Shown here: positions 22,419 through 34,549 of the stretch, one piece after another
How the letters are laid out: each line of letters begins with the position of its first letter
Position numbering within the stretch: the first letter of the stretch is position 1
Assembly (NCBI GenBank): GCA_030323885.1
Contig: CM059198.1
Location: 76,283,045-76,347,044, forward strand
Length of the DNA stretch: 64,000 nt
Origin: Branchipolynoe longqiensis
Taxonomy: Eukaryota > Annelida > Polychaeta > Phyllodocida > Polynoidae
Direction: 5' to 3'
Made by a program: the position numbers and the translations under genes
Notes under the pieces: model-generated
Databases searched by the model: none
Seen by the model: the letters and a program-made list of their open reading frames with translations, nothing else
What the model was told of the DNA's origin: nothing

Positions 22419-22728
22419 GGTTTGTTGTTTACTTCCTAGCAACATCTAAGTTCATGTCAGGACGGATACCGATTTGTGACAGTGTGTACTCATGGTGACT
22501 TTATAGTGCTGCCCCACTGGGAGATTAGGCATCAGCACCATGAATGACCTGATATCCCACTCAGTCACATTATCCTGACACTGAGCTAACCAGTCCTTGC
22601 CATGTCCTGGCTAGGAAGTCATTGGTTTAACCCGATCAGGGTTCGAACCCACAAACCCACGGGCTTAGATCCCCCTATCCCCCAAAACAGGAGACGGATG
22701 CTGAACTCATTCGGCCATCCCGTCTGGT
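22419..22728 (-). mobile_element. SINE-A, nearly full-length
   Basis: Carries both 'ggttcgaacccacaaaccca' and the terminal 'attcggccatcccgtctggt'; a short deletion lies around 22605. Confidence 0.82.
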
Positions 22729-22831
22729 ATATGTTATTGGAGGCAGGGGAAGATAAAAGCAGGCAACAGGCTCAGCCACAAGTTGGGGATGAGGATGTGG
22801 GCGCGTTATGGGAAGCGGGATGCAAGCTTAC

Positions 22832-23037
22832 CTTGAAGTTGGGGATGCGGTTGTGGACAGGGCGGGGGAAGTTGGCGAGATTGTTCGCCTCCAGGTAGTC
22901 CCAGATGCGCTTGCGGATGCTGGCCTTGGTGATCTCAGCAGGGTGGCCTTCCTCAGTGAGCGGCTCCTGCTTCGGGACATGCATAACCAACTCGTCATCC
23001 AGGTCCTCGATAAACGCATCCCGCTTCCTCATCATTG
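22832..23037 (-). CDS. MTHFSD: MTHFSD, first conserved exon (N-terminal helix of the cyclo-ligase-like domain)
   Basis: Donor gtaagc after NRIPNFK; acceptor-like tattgacag just before CA-ATG-ATG. It has 68 codons from the first [23 protein letters not shown] and HNRIPNFK match human REQIWGYMESQNLADFPRPV and HHRIPNFK. The first ~35 residues ([20 protein letters not shown]...) are not found in the human protein. Two readings fit: the exon is the first coding exon and starts at the ATG pair, or it is internal, with CA completing a Gly/Ala codon begun by an upstream exon. Both upstream exons at 31290-32549 and 36373-36409 end in the required phase (G|CA = Ala). Confidence 0.93.
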
Positions 23038-23786
23038 CTGTCAATAATCAAACCCACAGTCTTATTTACTTCTGCCAAAACACCCACTAATAATATTAAA
23101 GAATAAGATGCAATGTAATTTAAGGTAATATGATCGGACAGTTATTTTGACGTGTGGATGTTAGGCTTTAGTTTAAGGGATGGGGAATTACTTATTAGGT
23201 TATGGCAGTTATCATTTCAATAGATGGCTTTTATGATTAAAAACATCACTTATTTAGATATTTAATATTTAGGAACCGGTAGTCAGACTAGAATGATAAA
23301 GGCTTATCAGCATTATGCACTCAGTGCTGGACAATATGAATATTTTGCAAAGTGGGATTACTGTCAGAATGTAAAAACATTCAATTTCCTCACTAGTACT
23401 AATGATTAACCAAACATTTACTGAACACACACTGCTTACTTATCCCTACGGTCAAACGAGATAGTATTTTTTTTAATTTAGATCTCCCAGTGAAAGTGTT
23501 TGCAAATAAATATAACGTAGAAAATGACGAAAATTCGCTAAGTATAGATCAAACTGTACAAGAAAAATGAACGCGCTAGTGCCATAAATAAAATTTCAAA
23601 AATCATAAAAAATATGCATGAGAATGAATGCTTAATTCTACATGCTTAACAAAGCGCCAACCAATCCTCCCGACATCGTCACACAGGAGAGATAAGGCGC
23701 CGAACAATTCAGGATGCTATCCGTTTTCGGAGATAAACAGTCCGCATCCACTGGTGTGCGCCATTCACCAGGCGACACACCACAAG

Positions 23787-24600
23787 TGTAACTAGCGTGT
23801 CCACATGCCGTACAGACGAAAGTGAGCCTCACTGGTGGCACACATCCTGGGGCTTTCTGCTGTAACTAGCGCGTCCACATGCCATACAGACCAAAGTGAG
23901 CCGCACTGGTGGCACACGGCCAGGGGCTTTCTGCTGTAACTAGCATGTCCACATGCCGTACAGACCAAAGTGAACCCCACTGGTGGCACACAGCCTGGGG
24001 CTTTCTGCTGTAACTAGTGTGTCCACATGCTGTACAGACCAAAGTGAGCCTCACTGGTGGCACACATCCAGGGGCTTTCTGCTGTAACTAGAGTGTCCAC
24101 ATGTCGTACAGACCAAAGTGAGCCTCGCTGGCAGTGCACACCCAGGGGCTTTCTGCTGTAACTAGCGTGTCCACATGCCATACAGACCAAAGTGAGCCCC
24201 ACTGGTGGCACACGACCAGGGGCTTTCTGCTGTAACTAGCGTGTCCACATGCCATACAGACCAAAGTGAGCCCCACTGGTGGCACACAGCTCAGGGCTTT
24301 CAGCCGAAGCTAGTGTGTCCACATGCTGTACAGACCAAAGTGAGCCTCGCTGGCGGCGCACAGCCAGGGGCTTTCTGCTGTAACTAGCGTGTCCACATGC
24401 CGTACAGACCAAAGTGAGTCCCGCTGGTGGCACACGACCAGGGGCTTTCTGCTGTAAGTAACGAGTACACATGCCAAACAGACCAAAGTGAGCCCCACTG
24501 GTGGCACATGGCCAGGGGCTTTCTGCTGTAAGTAACGTGTACACATGCCGTACAGACCAAAGTGAGCCCTGCTGGTAGCACACGGCCTGGGGCTTTCTGC
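23787..24600. repeat. 74-bp minisatellite, 11 copies
   Basis: The unit contains 'tgtccacatgccgtacagac', 'caaagtgagcc' and 'ccaggggctttctgctgtaa'. It is 814 bases in all, eleven units with no length change. Because 74 is not a multiple of 3, open frames on the minus strand are overlapping echoes of the repeat and not genes. It lies in the intron just upstream of the first conserved MTHFSD exon. Confidence 0.92.
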
Positions 24601-25260
24601 TCGGTGAAGTGTTCACGAGACCGGCCAAACACGGCAACATTCAGTTTGTGTCTTGGCAACAAGTGATACTAGTAAACCATGCTTGCCTTACAGCCCAGGT
24701 ATATAATCTACGGTGGCTAGAAGGGTCCAAAAGGAGCGGGTTAATTTTCAGTCAGGCTTAATTATGGTGACACACTAAGCACAGCCATGCACATTAAATA
24801 AGTTGCCATGCCAACAGAGACTTAAAACAATGCCCATCTTTTAAGGCATTGAGATTGTATTACATGTCCACTACCGTCATAAATATAGCAGTTACTTTAC
24901 CATTTGTATCTGCAAGATGTTTTGGTAATTTTCATGTTATTAAACTTCTGAAAATTATTAAGCGAAATCAATGAAAGAGCAGACAACATTAACGACAATA
25001 CCACATTCAAAGACCTGGGAATGGATATTTTCAATCCACTCAAAATGCCACCCAGCCAACTCGCCACCACTTTTCTAGCGAATGCCACAATAGCACAAAA
25101 TAGTGATAGTGCTTCCATGTGTAAAATATTTACATATTAGTGAATATTTAATTCCTGATATTTTCTCCGAAGCTATCAGTAATTTCCAACTTAGAGTTGA
25201 AATCCTACCCGATTAAACAAATGCAGGCAGTGCCCTTAATGGACTTAACAACAATGATAA

Positions 25261-25732
25261 TACTGTATATACTCGAATATAACTCAAGGAAATTTACCGC
25301 CAAAAAAATCTATTCAAAGATCGTCTTATAATCGCGAAACCCCAATGAGGGAGCCCTTTCTTACAGACATTGCTGAGCGATAATAGTTCCGCAGCCACCT
25401 CGTAATCCGCAAGCTCAAGAACCACTACTCAACTACTCCCACAGATCCCTGGAGGTCTCACCTGTCCTGCAACCCCTAGATGTGAGCCTGCATTGCCCAC
25501 TCAAATCAAGAATCAGGGAACAGTGGATCTCCTGGATGGCTAGTGGAAGCATACCAAGTCTGGCCACTTCTAACACCCATCCCTCGCCACTACCCCAGTG
25601 GGTCAAGTCAGCCTAGGATGACATCCCTGAAGCTCGACCTAGTCGGGTTAGGTCTAATTCCAGATATTTCCTTAAAAAACACCCCTAAACTTAAACTCAA
25701 AGTCGACATATATATTCGCGTATATACGGTAA
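25261..25732. mobile_element. Inverted-repeat element, about 472 bp
   Basis: Left end TACTGTATATACTCGAATAT, right end complement TACCGTATATACGCGAATAT; the match weakens inwards. No coding capacity. Confidence 0.6.
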
Positions 25733-26128
25733 GTCTTGCACAATGGTTCCCAATGACATGGTGAAAGCTGTGATCACCCAGATATGGCTACAGGGAGAAT
25801 TGTTGCGTTGCCTACAGGTTAATAAGCACAAGCTTTAACATCCAGCAGGTGGAGCAGTATCAGGTCTATTTCTAACAATGCTCCAATAGATGCATGGCGA
25901 ATGGAGGTAAATATAGGAGCCTTGTATTTTCTTTTTACTACACCCCAAAAAATGTACTTGACATTATGACATTGATGGAACTTGATGAAATAAATATTTA
26001 AATGCCTTTAAAGTAATATATTGTATACATGAAAATATTCCAATAAAACACAGATATAAACACAATGCCAGCAATCCAGAATCCCAGTTCCTTAAGGCCC
26101 CCTACAAACCTCAAAGACACCACACACT

Positions 26129-26862
26129 GCACTAGATTGATGTGACATGCCAGACACAATTCCACATGGTTAACAACCGCTAAATAGACAAAAACAAACA
26201 CAAAGCGCTAGATTGATGTGACATGCCAGACACAATTCCATATGGTTAACAACCGCTAAATAGACAAAAACAAACAAACAAAGCGCTAGATTGATGTGAC
26301 ATGCCAGACACAATTCCATATGGTTAACAACCGCTAAATAGACAAAAACAAACACAAAGCGCTAGATTGATGTGACATTCCAGACACAATTTCACATGGT
26401 TAACAACCGCTAAATAGACAAAAACAAACACAAAGCACTAGATTGATGTGACATGACAGATGTTTGTTTGTTGTTGTACGTCCTAGCAACATCTAAGAAC
26501 GGGCACCGACTCGTGACAGTGCACACCCATGGCGACTTTATAGTAGTGCCCCACTGGGAGACCAGGCCACCAGCACCATGACCTGATATCCCACTCAGTC
26601 ACATTATCCTGACACTGAGCCAACCAGGCCTTGCCCTATCCTAATACTGCCGAGTGCCAGGCTAGGAAGCGACAAGTATACATTTTTAAGTCATTGGTTT
26701 GACTCGACCAGGGTTCGGACCCACAAACGCATGGGTTCGGATCCACCGATCTCCCAAAACAGGAGACGGACGCTGAACTCATTCAGCCACCCTGTCTGGT
26801 CACGACACACAATTCCACATGGCAAACAACTGTTAAATGGACAAAAACAAAGACAAACAATA
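26129..26862. repeat. 76-bp tandem repeat, about 5 copies, split by a SINE
   Basis: Units start at 26129, 26205, 26283, 26359 and 26435 ('gctagattgatgtgacatgc'). The fifth breaks off near 26460, and its remainder ('cacaattccacatggcaaac') resumes after the SINE at about 26806. Confidence 0.88.
26462..26800 (-). mobile_element. SINE-A, full-length, inserted in the 76-bp repeat
   Basis: Complete head and tail; the flanking satellite sequence shows the insertion point. No clear long target duplication was seen. Confidence 0.85.
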
Positions 26863-27262
26863 ACATGAGTGCCCCTCCTAACAAACGAACCAACCAATAC
26901 AGGGGAACGTTGGCACTGCTAGCACTAGTAGTCAGATATGGGGTCTGCGTACAGCATGCCTCCAGCGTGCGAGGACACCCGTGTCAAATGGCTATCACAC
27001 GGTATCCAAACGTTAGGGTGCCTTGTCAAAACTCATCTCAGGTATAAACATTTGTTTAATTCATGTGTTTTTAACCATAGCAATCCCAGTACAAATGCAA
27101 CAGACACGGTGTGCTTTTATTAATGGCATTAAATCGCCATTCACTCATGTATATATATATATATGTATCAGGGATGAAAGTGGTACCGGCTAAAATCGTG
27201 GAAATCAAGCCGAGATTATTACACCAACGGCCAATTTCCTTCATTGCACACATACATACATA

Positions 27263-27496
27263 CATCATGCTGGGCACTGTCAGGAGACTGTGGCACTCCT
27301 GGCGCATTTATAGCGCGCATCACTGGGATACCACACAGTCGACACCATGACACGATATCCCAACTGACAGTAACTGACACCAACCAACCACTGCACGAGT
27401 TCTACTAGGGCCGTGTGCCAGGCTAGACTCGGCCTGGGATCAAACCCAAGATCCTCAAAACGGCAAGTTCTACATAATCGGCCATCACATCTCATC
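27263..27496 (-). repeat. SINE-A relative, diverged subfamily
   Basis: 'ctgtggcactcctggcgcat' and 'ccatgacacgatatcccaac' follow the SINE-A order but with many substitutions. Confidence 0.55.
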
Positions 27497-27718
27497 AGTA
27501 CCATTGAATGTTTGTAAGAATGACAACTGAAAATACTTGTCAACTCTCGCACAACTTTACTTAGCGTTACAATGCATGGGTACATGTGAAAGCCACAGTA
27601 TGTGAAAGCCACAGTAAAGACTATTTGACAAAACAAACCATTCCCTACGTGTTAGAATTATGACACCGGATAAATCGCCAGGTAGTCCATCTATTTATCT
27701 TACCAACACTTACTTTCA

Positions 27719-28022
27719 TTTGTTTGATGTTCTACATCCTAGCAACATCTAAGGTCATATCAGGACGGGTACTGACTTGTGACAGTGCGCACTCATGGTG
27801 ACTTTATAGTGCTGCCCCACTGGGAAACCAGGCCACCAGCACCATGACCTGATAGCCCTCTCAGTCACATTATCCTGACACTGAGCTAACCAGTTCTTGC
27901 CCTATCCTATTAATCCTGAGCTAGGAAGCGACAAGTATAAATTTTAAAGTCATTTGTTTGACTCGACCAGGATTCGATCCCACAAACTCATGGGCTCGGA
28001 GGTCCCGATCTCCCAAAACAGC
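27719..28022 (-). mobile_element. SINE-A, first of three copies in a row
   Basis: Ends at 'ctcccaaaacagcaga', directly joined to the tail of the next copy, so its outer head was lost or overwritten. Confidence 0.8.
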
Positions 28023-28025
28023 AGA

Positions 28026-28374
28026 TTGTTTGTTTGTTGTTTTATGTCCTAGCAACATCTAAGGTCATATCAGGATGGGTACCGACTTGTGACAGTGCGT
28101 ATCATGGCGACTTTATAGTGCTGCCCCACTGGGAAACCAGGCCGCCAGCAACATGACCTGGTATCCCACACAGCCGCATTTATCCTGACACTGAGACAAC
28201 CAGTCATTGCCTATCCTATTAATGCCGAGCGCCATGCTAGGAAGCAACAAGTATCAATTTTTAAGTCATTGGTTTGACTCGACCAGGATTCGAACACACA
28301 AACTCATGGGTTCGGAACTCCCGATTTCCCAAAAGAGGAGACGGATGCTCTACTCATTCGGCAATCCTGTCTGG
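28026..28374 (-). mobile_element. SINE-A, second copy in a row
   Basis: Full head ('attcggcaatcctgtctggt') and tail ('gttttatgtcctagcaacat'). Confidence 0.85.
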
Positions 28375-28390
28375 TTTGTTGCATAGAAGG

Positions 28391-28715
28391 ATTGGTTGGT
28401 TGGTGGGGTTTTACGTCCTGGCAACATCTAAGGTCATATCAGGACGGGTATCTACTTATGACAGTGTGTACTCATGTCGTCTTTATAGTGCTGCTCCACT
28501 GGGAGACCAGGCAGTTAGCATCATGACCTGATATCCCACTCAGTCACATTATCCTGACACCGAGCCAACCAGTCCTTGCCCTATCCTAATAATGACGCAC
28601 GTCTGGCTAGGAAGCATAAATTTTAAAGTCATTGGTTTGACTCGACCCGGGTTCGAACCCATGACATACCAAAACGGGAGACGGATGCTCTACTCATTCG
28701 ACAACCCCGTCTGGT
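28391..28715 (-). mobile_element. SINE-A, third copy in a row
   Basis: Starts 16 bases after the previous copy, same orientation; its tail is T/G-rich ('ggttggttggtggggtttta'). Confidence 0.85.
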
Positions 28716-28994
28716 TAGAGTTTTGAAGGTGCTTACACCGCTCTACTGGTGAAAGGGACACTGAATGGAGATTGGCTACCACTCCCAGGATAAAGCGGGG
28801 TTCACAGGGTCATATATAAGCTGGACCAACTTAAAGCAGGGACGATGGTGATTTCAGGCAACAACAAAAAAGCGGAAAACAAGCGGAGATTATTATCTCC
28901 GGACAGCAAATTTCCACTTACACCTACATTAAAAATGCCCACAGGATGTGAAAAGAAAATCCGGAAATCAGGTTAAAAACGGGAAAATATCATC

Positions 28995-29268
28995 GCTGAA
29001 GCGACACATATGGTTTTGAGATTGTCATTTAAAAAAAAAAGATTATATTAAATTGAGTTACATTTTTAAAGGATAATTATTTTGAATTAATTGTTATAAT
29101 CGACCTTACTTTAGTGTGAATTAACTTTTTGAAATGGCTAACTTTGAAGATATTTGATGTGTAAACATGCAAAATTAATTTGACCAAGCCCCAGAAAATG
29201 ACATAGGTTTCAGCGGTAACATGTTCTATTAAATTAGCTCAGCATTCCCTTCTATGGGAACAGACTGA
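28995..29268. repeat. MITE-R copy, right end truncated
   Basis: 'gaagcgacacatatggtttt' and 'gacataggtttcagcggtaa' align with 14112-14452. Confidence 0.6.
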
Positions 29269-29769
29269 CCTGGAGTTCGGCAGGGGGCAGTGGAGAAGGG
29301 GCAAAACTGGAGAAACCCGGTTGAAAAGTAATTTGTGGTCCCCAACGATCTGTGGTTAAGGGACCGATGAATAAACCACTTTCTCTACTATAACTGTAAT
29401 CTTTTATCAATTAAAGTAAGAAAACAGTTCTAATGATGAAATTGCTGTGTAAGGTTGACAAGAGTGTTGCCTATATAATCTATGGCAGGAAGACCATTGT
29501 CTAAGCACTCAAAAAAGAATTATTCAGCTATATACAACTTTATATAGAGACAAAAAAGCCCACCCTAAGTGTTTTGCACAGAAGTTGATTCCCTCGTCAC
29601 ACTTCATCCAGTTAAACACTGCATTGTTGGCGCACACACACATGCTGTGGTGTTCACCCAGTGTAATACACAACTATCGTCTAAAGGTAGCATTTAACTT
29701 TCAGGCTGCACACTTAATTACAACTACTTTGTATATATATAAAATAGTTAAAAGAGCTTCTACGACATT

Positions 29770-29935
29770 TGCCTGTCAATAATTTCCACCCAACACTTTC
29801 CTGGGAGACTTATTCCTTCACAATGATTGAGAGTATGCACACATGCACACACTCTGGCACAATCTGCTGGCGTTAAGTCCCGGCTGGCAAAAGTTGAGGG
29901 AGGAAAGTGTTGGGTGGCAATTATCGGCTAGCAAC
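29770..29935. mobile_element. Short hairpin element, about 165 bp
   Basis: 'aataatttccacccaacact' is answered by 'agtgttgggtggcaattatc', with a ~95-base loop. Confidence 0.7.
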
Positions 29936-30610
29936 CATTGTGATAGCGTTAGAACTAATAGATATTATATTGCATCTAATTTGGGAAGATTTGATTGACA
30001 GCAAAGGCCATACTCACACTGAAATGGGAGTAGATTTTTCGGGTTTCTATTTATTCTAATTTTATTTTAAACATGGCAGGGGTGGGAAGTTGCGCGAAAG
30101 CCGTGCTAGAAAAAAAAGAGAAGATACCCACGCCTTGAGAAATCACGCAAAAATATTCCTACCATAGAATAAAGTTGTTTGAAGAAATAGCCAAATTTTG
30201 ATATTAACCGTGGCAACAAGTTCACCTCATGCCCCGAGCCCCACTTTCATGTGCTCCCGGCCAGCTTAGTCAAACCGGAAGTACAGAAGCCAAACTGCAA
30301 ACACGGCTCACCCACCCCAAGGGCAGCCGGGTTCAAGCTACACAGGGTTCATGTCCACATGCATTTATTGTTTGTCGTTTACATCGCCCTTAACAGAAGT
30401 AGAACGAACGCCGCTTACCTTTTTTTCATGTCGCAAAATTATATCAAACGTTATTTGCCAAATAGCTGTCCTATATTATGTCTGAGAAAAATGAATAACT
30501 ACTTATTTTATTGTCACAACGGAATCGCTGTGGAAACAGAATTCACCCACTGAGAAAGTTGAGGGAATATCGATGGGGAAATGGTTTTGAAAATGTAAAG
30601 CTTGTTTTAT

Positions 30611-30928
30611 TTAAAGACTCCTCTGGAGCACATTGATTTTTATCATCGACTATTGGACGTCAAACAAATGGTCATTCTAACATTTCTTTGCAGGAAATAC
30701 GCTGCCGCCACATAGGCTACCCTTTGCGATAAGCAGCAAGGGGTCTTTTATATACACTTTCCAACAGACAGGACAGCACATTCCACAGCCTTTGATGAAC
30801 CAGCTGTGGACCACTGGTTGGAACGGAAAATAGCCCAAACTACAAAATGGGTCCACTAAGCAGCATCGATTGGATGACCTACACCATCACAGATGGACAC
30901 TCTACAGCATGAGCTACGTCCCGCTCCC
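30611..30928 (-). mobile_element. SINE-B copy 1
   Basis: On the minus strand it starts with a tRNA-like head (complement of 'ctctacagcatgagctacgt', 'cccgct'), then a ~280-bp body. It shares 'ggaacggaaaatagcccaaa' and 'cctttgatgaaccag' with 34228-34549. Confidence 0.75.
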
Positions 30929-31289
30929 TTCTTTGCTCTTGAAGGGAGTACGATCAGAGAGACTTTTAGAATATAAACATCTCAAAATTGGACGAAATTT
31001 TGGATAAACTGATAACCAGTTTGAGAAAAAAACGGGGTTGTAAAGAACCGACAGCAGGCACTATACAATATCGACTAACGTGGAAATTATCGCCGGAGGC
31101 AAAACTTGGCACTGTGTGAAATGACAAGCAACAAAGTGGAAGTTTGCATCCGAACAGGCACTCACGCCGACCAAGGACCGGGTCTATCTTGAACTATTCT
31201 CAACAGCGAAGCAAAGCATGCCGGCATAGCCGAGCCAGTCGAGGTAGAAAACCGCAAAACCACTGCAACAGTGGTAATAGAGACGATAC

Positions 31290-32549
31290 CTGAATCTGCC
31301 TTGTCATCTTCAGCCGCCGGAACAATTGCAGATTTTGTCAGCACTGTGGGATCAACTGAGCCCCGAGCACTTGTGGCATTCACAACTTCAGCCAACTCTC
31401 CAACTGATGACAGAGGTTCCACTACAGCAGTGCTCTTCAAGGTCACCGGCTCCAGATTCTCATTCTCTTCCATAGTAGGCACAGCAGGTTCTTTCGGTGA
31501 TTCCTTTGCTGTCACTGCATTCTTTGTGATTGCAACTACTTCAGCTGGCTTTGCTGACACCTGAACAGAGGCTGTTGGTGGTATCGCAGGCCGAGCCTCA
31601 GCTGTAGCGGCTGGTGGTGGTATTGCAGGCCGAGCGTCAGCTGTAGCAGCTGGTGGTGGTATTGCAGGCCGAGCGTCAGCTGTAGCAGCTGGTGGTGATA
31701 TCGCAGGCCTAGCCTCAGCTGTAGCGGCTGGTGGTGATATCACAGGCCGAGCCTCAGCTGTAGCGGCTGGTGGTGGTATCGCAGGCCGAGCCTCAGCTGT
31801 AGCGGCTGGTGGTGGTATCGCAGGCCGAGGCTCAGCTGTAGCGGCTGGTGGTGGTATCGCAGGCCGAGCCTCAGCTGTAGCGGCTGGTGGTGGTATCGCA
31901 GGCCGAGCCTCAGCTGTAGCGGCTGGGGGTGGACGGGCAGGGGACGGGTGTGCTTGCTTCTCCGTAGTCTCGACTTGGTCCACTTTGGCCTGTTCAGGCT
32001 TAGCTAAGTCTTCTTCAGGCATAGGGGAAACAGGTATGTCTGGTTCCGGTTTTGAATTTACAGGTAAGGCTGGTTCAAGTTTGTCAGGCAATGCCGAAGA
32101 CACAGTTGGTGCTGGCTCAGCCTTTGTTGTGGCCACAACGATGGCAGATTTAGGGGCACCTTCTGCGCGTGCAGGGATAGCTGTTTCAGCTTCAGGCGTT
32201 GCAGGTGAGACATGCTTAGGTATTTCAACCTTTGGGTTGGCCGCTTCGGACACAGTGCAAGTAGGAGGGGTGACAGATTTAGTTGTTTCAGAGTCAGGCG
32301 CATTATGGGGGGAAAGCTTAGTTGCTTGAAACTGGGTGGGGCTAGTTGGTGTAGATGTCATAGGAGGCTGAAGCGATACGGGGATTAAGTTGGCGCCAAG
32401 CTTAGGGGCAATTTGCAGTGTGGACTTTGACGGTAGAGAACTTTTTGGTGACATTGTTGACACCATTGGTGTCGTAGCTGCTGCATGGTCAGACGGTCCA
32501 GTTTCCGACTCCGATATGCCTTGCTTTGGCAAAGCAATAGCCTTGGCAG
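31290..32549 (-). CDS. Pro/Ala-rich coding exon with nine 13-residue repeats, likely part of MTHFSD
   Basis: Open for 419 codons with no internal ATG near its start, which suggests an internal exon: acceptor ttgttgcag before CTGCCAAGG, donor gtatcg after GCAGATTCAG. It enters with 2 bases of a codon and leaves after 1, and its 1260 bases are a multiple of three, so skipping it keeps frame. Composition is Pro, Ala, Thr, Ser and Glu, with no predicted fold, membrane segment or catalytic motif. Residues about 210-328 contain nine units of the type PPPAATAEARPAI (39 bp each). Upstream phase fits the ATG exon at 36373-36409; downstream phase fits MTHFSD at 23037. If the donor is ignored, the frame runs 42 codons further to a stop at 31162. 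A separate two-exon gene is therefore the alternative. Coding use is well supported; the fusion is inferred. Confidence 0.72.
31576..31930. repeat. 39-bp coding minisatellite, 9 units
   Basis: Plus-strand unit 'gctggtggtggtatcgcagg' plus 'ccgagcctcagctgtagcg'. Changes between units are mostly silent or conservative (E/D, A/V, P/S), and no unit has a frameshift. Confidence 0.92.
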
Positions 32550-33044
32550 CTGCAACAAGTTAACAAATAAGTATCACAAGTTCATATCTAAGTGAGGGGT
32601 GTTGATAGTGAGACAAAACTTACTCAACTTGACAGATTTGTGTGTTTTATGAATCAAACAAATAGCAACTTGTGACTATTTCAGTTGTAAATCAGCTGAA
32701 TTTGGTGCCATACTGTCAAATAGTGAGACAGTGAGGGTGACGGGGGGAATGAATGTTATAATATAATAATTAATATGCAATTCATCGTGCCAACGACTTG
32801 TGCTACACATTCTGAAGTCGCAATTTCACAGTCCAGTTCTCTTATTTGAAGAGATATTACTGCCAAGCATTTAGCTTTGATGCTAGCCGGTTGAACGTAT
32901 TACTGTCAAGAAATAGGATTTGAAGGATAATCCCCGAATGCTCTGCAAATTCTCTATTGTCAATACATTAATGGTTTTAGCTCCTGAATACCAGATACAA
33001 GATTTCATCTTAGAGCGTATCATGCATATCGTGGGTACTCATTG

Positions 33045-33126
33045 TTTTGAATATATATTGTAAATATATATTGCTATCAGAGCTCGCAATATATATTGTA
33101 AATATATATTGCTATCAGAGCTCGCA
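33045..33126. repeat. 41-bp doubled A/T-rich unit
   Basis: 'tatatattgctatcagagct' plus 'cgca' occurs twice, each preceded by 'atatatattgtaaa'. Confidence 0.8.
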
Positions 33127-33137
33127 TTTAGGCGAAT

Positions 33138-33420
33138 GGAGTTTTACATGCTGGCAAGATCTAAGGTCATATCAGGACGGGCAGCGACATTTGACAGTGC
33201 GCACTCATGTCGACTTCATAGTGCTGCCCCACTTGGAGACCAGACCACCATTATCCCGACCCCAAGGCTAAGCCAACCAGTCCTTGACCTATCCTCATAA
33301 TACAGAGCGCCTGGCTAGGAAGCGACAAGTATACATTTTTTAGGCCAAGGTTCAAACCCATAGGCTCGAATCCCATTGTCTCCCAAAACGGGAGACGGAC
33401 ACTCAACTCATTCTGGTCAT
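33138..33420 (-). repeat. SINE-A copy, diverged head
   Basis: The body is intact; the B box is altered ('ggttcaaaccc') and part of the head is deleted. Confidence 0.78.
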
Positions 33421-33879
33421 ATAGTCACTGGAGAGTGACATTCACTGAAGAATTAAATACTTTATGACATAGCTGCTGCTAAGTCTGCTGATCAGCATTA
33501 ACTTAAGTTTGCCTCGTGTTGGTGTTTCCAGCATTTACAAGAAGGCTAATTGGTGCCCAGCGCAAAGAGCAAAATTACTTCACGATCAAATAAAAGTCGC
33601 CATCAATGTTCACATCTAATAAGACAGACCAGTGCCATTGATCTCGCAGCTTACGGTATCCCCAGCTTTCCAACCAGTATCCTTGATTGACTTTCAGTAA
33701 CACTTTTACCGTGAATTAAAAAAAAACTAAAATGCATTATATTCACAAGCAAACCTTCCATGCATGACAATAAGCCCCTTTCAAAATCCCACCCTATTAC
33801 ACTTCACTTAAAAAAAAAGTTTTTTTAATATACTAGCAGGCCCATAACAAAACAAACCAGTATGAGATACTTGCTAGTG

Positions 33880-34120
33880 CTTTGGTTATTAGCAGCATCT
33901 AATGTATCAGTGACAGCGCACATCATGTTTACTTTGTAATGCTGAATCACTGCTAGATTGGGATGCAAGCATCAGTAGTCACATTATGCTCAGACTGAAC
34001 AAAACAGTTCTTGCCTTATCCTATTAATGCTGGGCACCAGATTAGGTAGCGACAAGTATCAAATTTGTACATCGTTGATTTGACACGATCAGGGTTCGAA
34101 CCTCCTACTTCATGAAGCCA
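33880..34120 (-). repeat. SINE-A copy, old and diverged
   Basis: 'cttgccttatcctattaatg', 'agggttcgaacc'; the tail end is poorly conserved. Confidence 0.6.
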
Positions 34121-34227
34121 GCAAATGGTCCACTGCTAGATTACTGAGTACATGAATAAAACTAATGATTGTAAACTTAATTCCAAGCCCCACTCAACTG
34201 GGGGCGGGCAACGGAAAAAGTAAAGTT

Positions 34228-34549
34228 TCTATTTAACGATACCTCTAGAGCACATTGATTTTTGTATCATTGGCTATTGGGCATCAAACATCTGGTAATT
34301 CTGACATATCTTTGGAAGAACCCCAGTGACGCCACATAGGCTACTCTTTCCAATAAGTAGCAAGGAGTTTTTTATATGCACTTTCCCACAGATGGCACAC
34401 ACCACACCACAGCCTTTGATGAACCAGTTATGGATCACTGTTTGGAACGGAAAATAGCCCAAACTGCAAATATGTGTACTGAGCAGGGTCGATAGGATGA
34501 CCTACACCGTCACATATGGACACTCTACCGCCTGAGCTACATCCCGCTC
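34228..34549 (-). mobile_element. SINE-B copy 2
   Basis: Better-preserved head: the complement of 'ctctaccgcctgagctacat' gives the A-box region 'gtagctcaggcggtagag'. The body is as in copy 1; the 3' end 'gttaaatagaaac' is on the minus strand. Confidence 0.8.

Noticed and set aside
23638..24662. Many overlapping minus-strand frames with repeated 'LVCTACGHASYSRKP'
   Set aside because: Produced by the 74-bp minisatellite; the same peptide shifts frame at each unit and there is no start, splice or domain support.
31271..32329. Plus-strand frames opposite the Pro/Ala exon
   Set aside because: Antisense of a biased repetitive exon; splice sites and phase support the minus strand only.
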